Positions 47,580 through 56,521 are shown, counted from the stretch's first letter. The stretch is DNA of 57,846 nt from Acidobacteria bacterium RIFCSPLOWO2_02_FULL_65_29 (GCA_001767435.1 MEKT01000033.1:1-57846), one strand, 5' to 3'. Program-made: numbers and translations. The notes: generated by a model from the sequence alone, not told the origin.

Positions 47580-48347
47580 GTGGAACATCTGTTGCGCGCG
47601 ACGGCCTTGGCTGAAACGCGCCATTTCTGGTTCAGGGGCTTTCGCCGGTTCGTCACGCCGCTGCTCGCGCTCGCGACGGCGGGGCGATCGCCAGCTCGGC
47701 TGCTGGACTGCGGGTGCGGCACGGGGGCCAACCTCGAGCTCCTCTCCCGCTACGGGCCCGCCTACGGCTTCGACCTCACGGCCTTGGGGCTGCGACTCGG
47801 TCGCGAAGCGGGCCGGACGCGGCTGGCGCGCGCGAGTGTCTCCGCGATCCCGTTTCCGAGCGATGCCTTCGATGTGGTGACCTCCTTCGACGTGCTGTAC
47901 GCACTCGAACCGCCGGTCGAGCGCGCGGCGGCCGCCGAGATGTACCGAGTCGCCAGACCCGGTGGGTTCCTCATCGTGAACGTCGCGGCGATGGATATCC
48001 TCAAGGGCGACCATTCCGTGCTGGGCCACGAAGTGCGGCGCTACAGCCGCCAAGCCCTCCGGCGTCTGCTCGAAGACGCGGGTTTCGAGATCGTGCGGAT
48101 CACCCACACCAACGCGTCGCTCTTTCTGCCGATGCTCGTGGTGCGCACGCTGCAGCGCTGGCGCGGGCTGCGTCCAGAGGCGCAGGCCAGCCAGGATCTT
48201 TCGGTGCCGTCGCGGCCGGTGAACGCGCTTCTGACGGCTGTGCTCGCCCTCGAAAGCCTGGGGACGCGGATGTTCGACAGCCCGGTTGGCAGTTCCCTGC
48301 TGTGTCTCGCTAAGAAGCCGGCGCGAGCACGCACGAAAACACCTTGA
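47580..48347 (+). CDS. SAM-dependent class I methyltransferase
   Basis: The 255-residue protein opens with ATALAETRHFWFRGFRRFV and has the SAM motif ARLLDCGCGTGANLELLSRYG, followed by VSAIPFPSDAFDVVTSFDVLYAL (motifs II/III), RVARPGGFLIVN and the post-core HEVRRYSRQALRRLLEDAGF. This is the Methyltransf_11/UbiE-like group; the substrate is unknown. Many such genes methylate sugars or lipids beside glycosyltransferases, and a GT-C protein lies convergently next to it. GTG 47580 is chosen from the promoter. Confidence 0.8.
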   Translation: MEHLLRATALAETRHFWFRGFRRFVTPLLALATAGRSPARLLDCGCGTGANLELLSRYGPAYGFDLTALGLRLGREAGRTRLARASVSAIPFPSDAFDVVTSFDVLYALEPPVERAAAAEMYRVARPGGFLIVNVAAMDILKGDHSVLGHEVRRYSRQALRRLLEDAGFEIVRITHTNASLFLPMLVVRTLQRWRGLRPEAQASQDLSVPSRPVNALLTAVLALESLGTRMFDSPVGSSLLCLAKKPARARTKTP

Positions 48348-50556
48348 GCCCGAGATGGCGCTGGTCGGTCGAGCGCCGCAACCACCGCTCGGCCGGAATG
48401 TACCACTCGCTCGTCTCGATGGTGATCGACGCCTCGTCGCCGGCCAGCAGCTCGGCGGGCACGGTCGCCTCGATCGAGAACGTCTCGCCGATGTCGTGCT
48501 CCGACACGACGCGCCCCCCGGCCCGGATCGTCACGTGCGAGGTCGACGCTTCTTCGATTTCGCCTTCGAGCCGCAGCTTGACCGCGCGCCCGGCCGCGTG
48601 CACGCGCAACGTGGCACGCTCCGATGTCCATCGCCAGAGCCGGCCCCTCTCCGGGTCGTATTCGTGTTCATGCCAGCCTTCCCCGTACCCGAACAGGAGG
48701 CGACTCGACGGCTGGGCGTCGAACTGTGTGATGGCCACGTCGGCGCCGGGCGGCTCCACTGTGATCATCAGCTCCGCGTAATCGCCGGCGCCTGAGAGGT
48801 CCCCCGTTGGCAGCATGCGCAGCCTCAGAAGACGACCCGGACCCGGCCCGATCGTCAGCTCGTCGATAATCCGTCCGTCCACAGCAACGCGCGCCCGCGC
48901 GGGAGGACCGGCCAGGTTTCTGAAACCAACGACCATCGTCGTCCTGACGGGCCAGCGTCGAAGCCAGCCGCCGCTGCCGCCCTGCGAGGGCCCACGGCCG
49001 TCCTCGCGGGCCACGCCTGCGGTCTCGGGCGTGAGCGCCCAGCCTTCCCCGAGATACCAGTCGGGCGGGTCGATGGCGTGCCAATCCATCTCGCTCGGTC
49101 GAATGCCGCCCATCGCGTACGGCAGGCTGAACGGCCACCGATAGCGCGCGGGCGGGCGCTGGCGTCGAACGAGCGCGAGGTCGCTTCGCGGCGGATCCGC
49201 CACGAACCAGACGCGCGCGCGCCCGCCGCCGTTCCAGTACTTCACGAGCTCGAGCCACTCGTGCTTGGGCGGCGATGGCAGCCGGGCGCCAAACATCGGC
49301 ATGCGATCGCCGGCCCAGGCAATCGGGCGCCGCAGGTCGAGATCGTGGCGGCGATGCATGGCCAGCACAGGCAGAGACGTTGGCGCGCGCGACGAGGCCG
49401 AGAACGCCATGTCCTCGAGCAGACGAAATGCCGGCGCCTTCATCGACGAGTAGCCGGAGAGCTCGACCGTGTTGTTGAAGACGTTGAACGCCGACAGCGC
49501 GACCAACGCGGCGACCAAGACCGTTGAGCGAAAGGCCGACGCGCCCTGCGCCGCCGCGTACGCGACGGGGACGACGAGGGGCAGCGCGTAGCGCGTCGTG
49601 GCGCTTTCCTGGAAGACCAAGTCGAACATCAAGTACGGGCCAAAGGCCGCGGCGAGCGTCACAAGGGCGGGACGCGCGCCACGCACCAGACGTCCGAAGC
49701 CGATAGCCGCCAACGCGAGGACGAAGACCGCGATTGGCGCGGACGCCCACGGCGAAATGAACGCCGCTTGCAGAACGCGGGCGAGCTGGCGGAGCGTCGG
49801 CATCGTCCAGAGCATGACCACGCCGGTGAAGTCATCGGCGCCCTGTTGGACCAGGGCTTGCCCGTACGCGGCAGGCCCGCCGCTCAACATCACGAGCGGT
49901 ACCAGCCACGCCAGGGCGCCGGCCAGATATCCGACGCCCACGCCGGCCGCAAGCCGAATCGACCCGGGCACGAGCGCCAGCCGACTCGTCAGCACCCGAC
50001 GTCCGAGCGCGAGCGCGAGCAGGGGCACGGTGAGCCAGACCGCCTGCGAGCGAACGCCCGCGGCGAGTGCCGCGCAGGCGCTCGCCGCCACAAGCGATCG
50101 AGTGTCGCGCGCGCTGAGGATCATGACCTGCGCCGCGAGCGCTGCCGCCAGGCCGAACAGGTCGCTGAGGGGCCTGGCAGCTGTGATCCAGAACAGCGGT
50201 GAGGCGACCGCAACCAGAGCCGCCACGAGCGGCTGCATGGGCGCCGGCGGGTCTGGGCCGTCGAGCACCCGGAACAGCGCGACGAGCGCGAGCGCCGCGG
50301 CCGCGCCGGCCAGGATCGCGAGAAGAGCGAGCACGTGCGTCTCCGACGGCACCACCGCGTGCAGGAGCGTCGCCGCCAGCATGAAGACCGGGTAGCCAGG
50401 CGGGTGGGGTTGATGACGCGCGACGTCGAAGTCGCGCATGCCCATCGCGAAGTTGATGGAGTCGAGGTCTTCGAGGGACGCAGGGAGGAACGGAACGTGC
50501 AACGCCGCGAACGCAACCGCGAGCAAGCCGGCGCCCAGGCGAAGCGTGGGTGTCAA
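48310..50556 (-). CDS. Large GT-C type membrane glycosyltransferase-like protein
   Basis: The 748-residue protein has about ten membrane helices in its first 420 residues. The first periplasmic loop contains the acidic motif SLEDLDSINFAMGMRDFDVARHQPHPPGYPVFML, as in GT39/PMT-like and related GT-C enzymes using polyprenyl-phosphate sugars. A soluble C-terminal half (about 430-748) with beta-rich segments (LRVHAAGRAVKLRLEGEIEE) may bind glycans. TTG 50556 overlaps the LarE stop (TTGA). Acceptor and donor are unknown. Its 3' end overlaps the convergent methyltransferase by 38 nt. Confidence 0.7.
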   Translation of the reverse strand: MTPTLRLGAGLLAVAFAALHVPFLPASLEDLDSINFAMGMRDFDVARHQPHPPGYPVFMLAATLLHAVVPSETHVLALLAILAGAAAALALVALFRVLDGPDPPAPMQPLVAALVAVASPLFWITAARPLSDLFGLAAALAAQVMILSARDTRSLVAASACAALAAGVRSQAVWLTVPLLALALGRRVLTSRLALVPGSIRLAAGVGVGYLAGALAWLVPLVMLSGGPAAYGQALVQQGADDFTGVVMLWTMPTLRQLARVLQAAFISPWASAPIAVFVLALAAIGFGRLVRGARPALVTLAAAFGPYLMFDLVFQESATTRYALPLVVPVAYAAAQGASAFRSTVLVAALVALSAFNVFNNTVELSGYSSMKAPAFRLLEDMAFSASSRAPTSLPVLAMHRRHDLDLRRPIAWAGDRMPMFGARLPSPPKHEWLELVKYWNGGGRARVWFVADPPRSDLALVRRQRPPARYRWPFSLPYAMGGIRPSEMDWHAIDPPDWYLGEGWALTPETAGVAREDGRGPSQGGSGGWLRRWPVRTTMVVGFRNLAGPPARARVAVDGRIIDELTIGPGPGRLLRLRMLPTGDLSGAGDYAELMITVEPPGADVAITQFDAQPSSRLLFGYGEGWHEHEYDPERGRLWRWTSERATLRVHAAGRAVKLRLEGEIEEASTSHVTIRAGGRVVSEHDIGETFSIEATVPAELLAGDEASITIETSEWYIPAERWLRRSTDQRHLGLKVFSCVLAPAS

Positions 50557-51362
50557 GCGGGCCGGAGGATGAGCCCTTCGTTCAGACTGCCCGTGCGGTA
50601 CCCGCGCGGATCGATCGCCACCTCGCGATACCCGATCGCCTGGAGCTCGCGAACGATCGCCTCGCTCGTCAGGGGGTCCATGGCGCGCGGCAGCTCGTCG
50701 CGGCCCACTTCGATGCGCGCCAGCTCGTTGTGGTGCCGCACGCGGCACACGCGGAAGCCGAGCCCGCGCAGGACCTGTTCCGCCCGCTCGATCATCCTGA
50801 GTTTGTCGGCGGTCACCTCAGCAAAGTACGGAATTCGCGAGGACAGGCAGGCCGACGCCGGTTCGTTCCACGTCGGCAGCCCACAGCACCGAGCGAGCTC
50901 GCGGATTTCATCTTTGGCGAGATCGACTTCGTCGAGCGGGCTTCTCACACCGAATTCGCGCGCCGCCTGACGGCCCGGCCTGTCGTCGCCCCGGTCGCCG
51001 GCGTGGTTGCCGTCGATGACCACGGCGCCCGACTCGGCGGCGATGCGTGACAGATGGGTATAGAGCTCGTGCTTGCAGAAATAGCAGCGGTTCGTCGGGT
51101 TCGCCCGATAGTCGGCGCGTTCGAGCTCGCCCGTGTGGATGATCTGGTGACGGAAGCCGAATCGTTGTGCGATGTCGATCGCCATACGCCGGTGGCGTTC
51201 AGGGTAGCTCGGGCTGTCGGCGGTGATGGCGCATGCGCGGTCGCCGAGCGTACCGTGGGCGATGCAGGCCAGATAGGCGCTGTCCACGCCGCCGCTATAG
51301 GCGACGATCACGGAGCCCAACGACGACAGCGCCTCGCGCAGGGCGGATTCCTTTCCGCTCAT
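50553..51362 (-). CDS. larE: LarE-type ATP-dependent sulfur transferase
   Basis: The 269-residue PP-loop enzyme has VIVAYSGGVDSAYLACIA (SGGVDS at 23-28), NPTNRCYFCKHELYTHL and the sacrificial Cys172 in EPASACLSSRIPYF. LarE proteins adenylate a nicotinic-acid-derived cofactor precursor and donate sulfur for the nickel-pincer nucleotide of lactate racemase-type enzymes. LarA, LarB and LarC genes are absent from this window, so another thiolation substrate is possible. ATG 51362 overlaps the upstream stop (ATGA). Confidence 0.88.
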   Translation of the reverse strand: MSGKESALREALSSLGSVIVAYSGGVDSAYLACIAHGTLGDRACAITADSPSYPERHRRMAIDIAQRFGFRHQIIHTGELERADYRANPTNRCYFCKHELYTHLSRIAAESGAVVIDGNHAGDRGDDRPGRQAAREFGVRSPLDEVDLAKDEIRELARCCGLPTWNEPASACLSSRIPYFAEVTADKLRMIERAEQVLRGLGFRVCRVRHHNELARIEVGRDELPRAMDPLTSEAIVRELQAIGYREVAIDPRGYRTGSLNEGLILRPA

Positions 51363-51622
51363 TCGTCCACGTCCCCGTCTTCCTGTTCCTCCTCGTCCTC
51401 GTCCAGGTCGCCGTCTTCGTCCTCGTCGACCTCGTCGCCCGCGTCGTCGTCTTCGTCTTCGTCCTCGTCGTCCTCGTCAGCGAAGTCGAGCTCGATCGGA
51501 TCGGTCCCGTTGACGACCAGATTCTCGCCGCAGTCGGGGCAGCTCAACTCGTCGCCGACATCAGTGGAGAGCTCATCGACTTCAACCTCCGCGTCACAGG
51601 CGGGGCAGATCGCCATGGCCAT
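51359..51622 (-). CDS. LysW-like zinc-ribbon protein with hyper-acidic tail
   Basis: The 87-residue protein has a four-Cys zinc ribbon: AICPACDAEVEVDE and LSCPDCGENLVV, followed by TDPIELDF, closely like LysW, the amino-group carrier of lysine biosynthesis. Instead of the LysW C-terminal EDWGE, it ends in about 40 residues almost wholly Asp/Glu (residues 48-87, ending DGDVDE). GAGGAG lies 6 nt before ATG 51622. It is translationally coupled to LarE. The function is not established; a carrier or metal-chelating role is inference. Confidence 0.7.
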   Translation of the reverse strand: MAMAICPACDAEVEVDELSTDVGDELSCPDCGENLVVNGTDPIELDFADEDDEDEDEDDDAGDEVDEDEDGDLDEDEEEQEDGDVDE

Positions 51623-51726
51623 ACGGGTCTCCTCGGCGCGTCGCGGAAGGCCGTTCGGTTTGGCAATTAGGTCGTTGACGTGCCAGAATCCCGCCCGGCA
51701 GGCGCGATCACGATAAGTGTTCGGAT

Positions 51727-51732
51727 TATAGT
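51727..51732 (+). promoter_or_regulatory. -10 element upstream of the REC-PilZ gene
   Basis: TATAGT lies 15 nt before ATG 51748. The region is the shared divergent spacer (126 nt) with the LysW-like gene. No strong -35 is present. Confidence 0.35.
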
Positions 51733-51747
51733 CTGACAAGTCCAGGG

Positions 51748-52467
51748 ATGACCAGCACCTCGATTGCCGCAAAGACCGTCGTCGTCGCCGACGACACGGA
51801 CTTTGTTCGCGACCGTTTCCGTACGGCGCTCGAAGCCGCGGGACATCGGGCGGTTTCGGTGAAGAGCGCGGCCGAGCTGCTCGCGCGCGTGCGCGCCGAT
51901 CTCGCCGAGATCGATCTCATCGTCCTCGATCTCAGGTTGCCGCATGCGCCCGGCGTCGATCTGGTGCGATCGATCCGAAAACTGGACGCCGGCACGCTGC
52001 CGATCCTCGTCTTCAGCGGGACGATCGCGAACGCCGACGAGGTGCGGGAGCTGGCGGCGCTCGGCGTGGCTGGGTACGTCAACGAGTACAGCGCCGTGCA
52101 ACACATTCTGCCCTCGCTGGCGCCACATCTGTTCCCCGACAACTTCAACCGTCGCAGCAGTCCGCGCGTCGTGCTCGGCATTCCTATCCAGTACCGCTTC
52201 GGCAATACCATTGCGGCGGCCCTGACGCTCAATCTGAGCCACGGCGGCATCGCGATCCGCACGACCAGCCCGCTCGACGGCGGCGCCAAGATTCGGGTCC
52301 GGTTTCGGATGCCGGGCGGCAGGCGCGACATCGACGCCGAGGGCAAGGTGGCGTGGAGCGACCGGCGCGTCGGGATGGGCGTCCAGTTCGAGAAGGTCGA
52401 TCCGGACAGCCAGACGATCATCGACGGTTTTGTCGACGCGCACTTCTTCTCGAACAGAAAAGCCTAG
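51748..52467 (+). CDS. Response regulator with REC and PilZ domains
   Basis: The 239-residue protein has an N-terminal receiver domain (residues 10-130; ADDTDFVRDRF acidic pair, phospho-acceptor Asp in LIVLDLRLPH, Ser in ILVFSGTI). A C-terminal PilZ domain follows (about 140-235) with RRSSPR and NLSHGGIAI, the two c-di-GMP-binding motifs. It could link a histidine kinase to c-di-GMP-controlled surface behaviour. No kinase is adjacent. It ends 20 nt before the CNNM gene. Confidence 0.9.
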   Translation: MTSTSIAAKTVVVADDTDFVRDRFRTALEAAGHRAVSVKSAAELLARVRADLAEIDLIVLDLRLPHAPGVDLVRSIRKLDAGTLPILVFSGTIANADEVRELAALGVAGYVNEYSAVQHILPSLAPHLFPDNFNRRSSPRVVLGIPIQYRFGNTIAAALTLNLSHGGIAIRTTSPLDGGAKIRVRFRMPGGRRDIDAEGKVAWSDRRVGMGVQFEKVDPDSQTIIDGFVDAHFFSNRKA

Positions 52468-52487
52468 GGGCAGTATTGGAGTCCCTG

Positions 52488-53843
52488 ATGGAGCTATCGC
52501 TCGCGGGCATTCTCTGGCGCCTCGCCGGCGTCCTGGCTCTCGTATTCGCGAATGGGTTTTTCGTCGCAGCCGAGTTCTCGATCGTCACGGTCCGCAAGAC
52601 CCGAATCGATCAGCTGGTGGCCGAGGGTCACCGCGGCGCACGCGCGGTGCGCCGCGCGGTGTCCGATCCCGACGGCTACATCGCCGCCACGCAGCTCGGC
52701 ATCACGATGGCGAGCATCGGCCTCGGCTGGATCGGCGAGCCGGCGCTCGCCTCGCTGGTCGAACCCGCGTTGACGTTCCTGCCCGAGGTCATGGCCCAGG
52801 CGACCGCCCACAGCCTGGCGGTGGCCTTCGCGTTCGCGGTCATCACGGCGCTGCACATCGTGCTCGGGGAGCTCGCGCCGAAAACCATCGCGCTCGAGCG
52901 TTCGGAAGCCACGGCCCTCTGGGTCGTCAAACCGACCGAGCTCTTCATGAACGCGTTCTGGCCCTTCATCCGCCTCTTGAACGGCATGGGGCGCGCCGTC
53001 GTCAACGTGCTGGGGCTTCGCAGCCGCGGCGGGCACGCGATGGTGCATTCGGAGGAAGAGCTGAAGATGCTCGTCACGGCGAGCCAGGAAGCCGGGGTGA
53101 TCGAAGAGCAGGAAGAGCAGATGCTCCACCGGGTGTTCGGCTTCTCCGACCTGACGGCGGGCCAGGTGATGGTGCCGCGCACCGAGCTCGTGGCGGTGGC
53201 TGCCGATGCGTCGGGTGAGACGCTGCTCCGCGAGATCGCGCGAGCCGGGTACCCCACGCTCCCCGTCTACCGCAACGATCTCGACAACATGGTCGGCATC
53301 CTGCACCTGACCGATCTTGTCAAGGCGCTCGCATCCGGGGACACGGACAAGAATGCCGGCGCGCTGGCGCGCGAGGCGCTCACCGTTCCGGAGACACTCG
53401 CCGCCGACGATCTGCTCGACGCGCTGAGACGCGCGCGGGCGCGAGAAGCCATCGTCATCGATGAGTACGGCGGCACGGCCGGCCTCGTGACCTACGAGTG
53501 GCTGATGGACCGCATCGTCGGCGACACGATCGGATCGGGCGGGAAAGTCGGCGGCGTCGTGGCCCATGCCGACGGAACGGCCGACATCGACGGCCTCGCG
53601 CTCGTCACCGATGTCAACGAGCAGTTCGACTTGCGAATCGACGAGGAAACGTACACCACGGTGGGCGGCTACGTGCTCGGGAAGATCGGCAGACGGGTGA
53701 AGGTCGGGGACACGATCGAGGTGACAGGCCGGCAGATGAAAGTGCTGGCGCTCGACGGCCTGCGTGTCGCGAAGGTGTGGTTGTCCACTCCAAGAAAGAC
53801 GTCGACCGCCGAGAACGCGAAGCACGCAGAGGACCATACCTAG
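52488..53843 (+). CDS. CNNM/CorC-family transporter (hemolysin-like)
   Basis: The 451-residue protein has an N-terminal CNNM membrane domain with three or four helices (ALVFANGFFVAAEFSIVTVRK, HIVLGELAPKTIALERSE), a CBS pair (VMVPRTELVAV ... LPVYRNDLDNMVGILHLTDLV; AIVIDEYGGTAGLVT) and a C-terminal CorC_HlyC domain (YTTVGGYVLGKIGR). Such proteins export Mg2+ or Co2+. GGAG lies before ATG 52488. The last 18 or so residues (TPRKTSTAENAKHAEDHT) are encoded in an inverted repeat that surrounds the stop. Confidence 0.9.
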   Translation: MELSLAGILWRLAGVLALVFANGFFVAAEFSIVTVRKTRIDQLVAEGHRGARAVRRAVSDPDGYIAATQLGITMASIGLGWIGEPALASLVEPALTFLPEVMAQATAHSLAVAFAFAVITALHIVLGELAPKTIALERSEATALWVVKPTELFMNAFWPFIRLLNGMGRAVVNVLGLRSRGGHAMVHSEEELKMLVTASQEAGVIEEQEEQMLHRVFGFSDLTAGQVMVPRTELVAVAADASGETLLREIARAGYPTLPVYRNDLDNMVGILHLTDLVKALASGDTDKNAGALAREALTVPETLAADDLLDALRRARAREAIVIDEYGGTAGLVTYEWLMDRIVGDTIGSGGKVGGVVAHADGTADIDGLALVTDVNEQFDLRIDEETYTTVGGYVLGKIGRRVKVGDTIEVTGRQMKVLALDGLRVAKVWLSTPRKTSTAENAKHAEDHT

Positions 53844-53876
53844 AAACTCTGCGTCCTCGGCGTCCTCCGCGGTTGA
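53810..53876. repeat. Inverted repeat around the CNNM stop codon
   Basis: CCGCCGAGAACGCGAAGCACGCAGAG (coding) is mirrored by CTCTGCGTCCTCGGCGTCCTCCGCGG after the stop, with six or so mismatches in 26. The right arm has a 9-nt period (TCTGCGTCC, TCGGCGTCC, TCCGCGGTT). Confidence 0.75.
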
Positions 53877-53883
53877 CGGGCTA

Positions 53884-53982
53884 GGCGCGCACGGCGCGCC
53901 TGCGTCCCTCGACGATGCTCGGGACGCCCTGAGCATTGTCGAACGGCGCAAGCGACCGAGCCGGGGTGTGGGGCGGAGCCCC
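53884..53982 (+). repeat. Dispersed GC-rich repeat, copy 3, with nested palindrome
   Basis: It begins GGCGCGCACGGCGCGCC, TGCG and ends GCAAGCGACCGAGCCGGGG, GGGGCGGAGCCCC, as in copy 1. The middle is replaced by an imperfect palindrome (TCGACGATGCTCGGG ... CCCTGAGCATTGTCGA, 53910-53942). It fills the gap between convergent CNNM and P-type ATPase genes. Confidence 0.85.
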
Positions 53983-53990
53983 ACGTGAAG

Positions 53991-56132
53991 TTAGTCGGCG
54001 CGCAAGAGCCGCAGCGCGTTGGCGATGACAATGACCGATGCGCCGGTGTCGGCGACAATCGCCATCCACAAGGTGGCGAACCCGGCAACGGCGGCCACGA
54101 CGAACGCCGCCTTCATCACGAGCGAGATGGCCAGGTTGGCCTGAATGTTCCTGAGCGTGGCGCGCGAGAGCCGAAGCGCGTACGGGATCTTCAAGAGATC
54201 GTCGCTCATGAGCGCCACGTCGGCCGTTTCGATGGCGACGTCGCATCCGGCGGCGCCCATCACGATGCCGACGTCGGCCGACGCCAGGGCCGGGGCGTCG
54301 TTCACGCCGTCTCCGACCATGGCCACCAGACCGAATCGGCGCTTCAACTCGTGAACGGCCGCCACTTTGTCTTCAGGCAACAGCTCCGCCTGCACTTCGT
54401 CGACGCCCAGCTCGTGTCCAATCGCCATCGCGGGACCGCGGCTGTCGCCGGTCAGCATCACGAGCGAGGCGATGCCCTGCCGCCTGAGCAGATCGAGCAT
54501 GTCCCGCCCCACTTCACGAGGCCGATCGGCGACCGCGATGATGCCGATGGCTTGGCCGGAACGCGCCACGAGCACGGCCGTCTTCCCTCGGGCGGCGAAA
54601 CCCTCGAGCCGCTCGTGGATGAGGGCCGAACACAGCTGCCGCTCCTCGAACAAGCGATGGTTGCCGAGCACGACAGGCTCGCCGTCCACGCGGCCCTCGG
54701 CGCCACGACCGGCGATCTCGGCCACGTCGGCGCCCACGGGCACCGCGACCTGCGATGTCTCCGCGTAGCGCATGATTGCCTGCGCGATCGGATGCGAGGA
54801 CCGCTGCTCGACTGCCGCAGCGAGCCCGACCACGCCGGCCTCCGTCACGCCGTCGAGGGCCACGACCTCGACCACTTCCGGCGTCCCGCGCGTGAGCGTG
54901 CCCGTCTTGTCGAACGCCACGCAGCGCACCCGAGCCGCGCGCTCGAGGTGCGCGCCGCCCTTGATGAGCACGCCCTTCCGGGCGGCACCGGCGAGCGCCG
55001 CCACGATCGACACAGGCGTCGAGATGACGAGGGCGCAAGGACAGGAGACGACGAGCAGCACCAGGGAGCGGTATACCCACGTCTGCCAGGACCCGCCCGC
55101 GAGAAGGGGCGGGACGAGCGCGAGAGCGAGGGCCAGGGCGATGACGGCCGGGGTGTAGATGCGCGCGAAGCGCTCGACGAACGCTTGTGCCGGTGCACGC
55201 GTCGACTGTGCCTGTTCGACGAGATGGATGATACGGGCGAGCGCGGCGTCGCGGCGGAAACGCGTGACCCGGACATCGAGCGCCCCGCTCCCGTTGATCG
55301 TGCCGGCGAAGACTTCGTCGCCCGGGCCCTTGTCGACCGGCAGCGACTCACCCGTGACGGGAGACTGGTTGACCGCGCTGACGCCCGCGAGCACCTCGCC
55401 GTCGAGCGGCACTTTTTCGCCCGGCTTGACGAGGATCAGGCTGCCCGGCGCCACGAGGTCCACCGCCACGAGACGATCACCGGACTGGTCGCGCACGATC
55501 GCCTGGGCCGGCGCGAGATCCATCAGCGCACGCACAGCCGTCCGCGCGCGATCGAGCGTGCGCGCCTCGAGTGCCTGCGCGACGGCGAAGAGAAACACGA
55601 CGGCGGCCGCTTCGGACCACTCCCCAAGGGCGATAGCTCCGGCCGCCGCGATGAGCATCAGCACGTTGATGTCGAGCGAGCGCCCCCGCACGGCGTTCAG
55701 GGCCCGGCGAAGCGTCAGCGGTACACCGGCCGCGGCCGAGAGCACGAACGTGGCCGGACCCACCCACGCCGCGAGCGGAGACCACGTGGCTAGGAATCCG
55801 GCCGCCAGCAGGCCTCCCGACGCGACGAGCAGCAGGCGCCGGCGCCTCGTGTCGTCGTCGCTCACGCTCACCGGTTCGTCGTGCTCGAGCCACGCGCGCA
55901 TGCCGGCATCCGCCACGGCCGCCGCGATCGCCGATGCCGACACCTTGGCCGCGTCGTACTTCACGTGCAGCCGCCGGCCCATCAGGTCGGCTGAAAAATC
56001 CTCCAGGCCGGGCAGGTGCTTGAATCGGCGTTCGATGAGCGCCACTTCCTCGCGGCAGTCCATGCCTTCGACGCGGAACGTCGATTCGGCATGAAGCTCG
56101 CATACGCGGCAAACGGGCGCGGAGGAGGCCAT
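53991..56132 (-). CDS. Zn/Cd/Pb-exporting P1B-2-type ATPase
   Basis: The 713-residue pump has an N-terminal CRVCELHA cluster and an HMA domain with a single-Cys motif (VEGMDCREEVALIE). Core P-type motifs: TGES, SCPCALVIS in the transport helix, DKTGTLT, SSHPIAQAI and GDGVNDAPALASADVG. The last helices carry VMKAAF and VADTGASV, the Lys and Asp that mark Zn2+/Cd2+/Pb2+ pumps (ZntA/CadA class). It lies 3 nt after the ArsR-family regulator, making a metal-responsive detoxification operon. Confidence 0.94.
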   Translation of the reverse strand: MASSAPVCRVCELHAESTFRVEGMDCREEVALIERRFKHLPGLEDFSADLMGRRLHVKYDAAKVSASAIAAAVADAGMRAWLEHDEPVSVSDDDTRRRRLLLVASGGLLAAGFLATWSPLAAWVGPATFVLSAAAGVPLTLRRALNAVRGRSLDINVLMLIAAAGAIALGEWSEAAAVVFLFAVAQALEARTLDRARTAVRALMDLAPAQAIVRDQSGDRLVAVDLVAPGSLILVKPGEKVPLDGEVLAGVSAVNQSPVTGESLPVDKGPGDEVFAGTINGSGALDVRVTRFRRDAALARIIHLVEQAQSTRAPAQAFVERFARIYTPAVIALALALALVPPLLAGGSWQTWVYRSLVLLVVSCPCALVISTPVSIVAALAGAARKGVLIKGGAHLERAARVRCVAFDKTGTLTRGTPEVVEVVALDGVTEAGVVGLAAAVEQRSSHPIAQAIMRYAETSQVAVPVGADVAEIAGRGAEGRVDGEPVVLGNHRLFEERQLCSALIHERLEGFAARGKTAVLVARSGQAIGIIAVADRPREVGRDMLDLLRRQGIASLVMLTGDSRGPAMAIGHELGVDEVQAELLPEDKVAAVHELKRRFGLVAMVGDGVNDAPALASADVGIVMGAAGCDVAIETADVALMSDDLLKIPYALRLSRATLRNIQANLAISLVMKAAFVVAAVAGFATLWMAIVADTGASVIVIANALRLLRAD

Positions 56133-56135
56133 GAC

Positions 56136-56504
56136 TTACTTCGCGCGGGCTCCCGCCGCCTTGCGCTGGTCCGGGCTGCGGCCAGTCTGTGCCGCACGCG
56201 TGTTGCGCTCCTCGACGTGCTGGAGCCCCTGTTCGAAGAGCCGGACGATGTGGTGGTCGTCGAGGGCGTAATAGACGAGGCGGCCTTCGCGGCGGGGACG
56301 GACGAGGCGGCCGCCGCGCAGCACGCGGAGTTGGTGGGAGACGGCCGACTCGCTGAGACCCACCAGGGCGGCAATGTCGGAGACGCAGAGCTCGGCGCGC
56401 GACAGCGCGTCGAGGATGCGGACGCGCGTGACGTCTCCGAGCACGCGGAACGTGTCGGCGAGGGCGGTGGCGGAGGGCGGGGCGAGCGTGCGCTTGGCGG
56501 TCAT
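56136..56504 (-). CDS. ArsR/SmtB-family metal-sensing repressor
   Basis: The 122-residue winged-helix protein has DVTRVRILDALSRAELCVSDIAALVGLSESAVSHQLRVLRGGRLVRPRREGRLVYYAL. In alpha-3 only one Cys of ELCVCD remains (ELCVSD). The alpha-5 zinc site (DDHHIVRLFEQGLQHVEE) has the Asp, His, His and Glu arrangement of SmtB/CzrA, so Zn sensing is likely. It should repress its own operon with the downstream ATPase through the operator at 56522-56541. Confidence 0.9.
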   Translation of the reverse strand: MTAKRTLAPPSATALADTFRVLGDVTRVRILDALSRAELCVSDIAALVGLSESAVSHQLRVLRGGRLVRPRREGRLVYYALDDHHIVRLFEQGLQHVEERNTRAAQTGRSPDQRKAAGARAK

Positions 56505-56521
56505 CGTTTGCCTATATGAAC

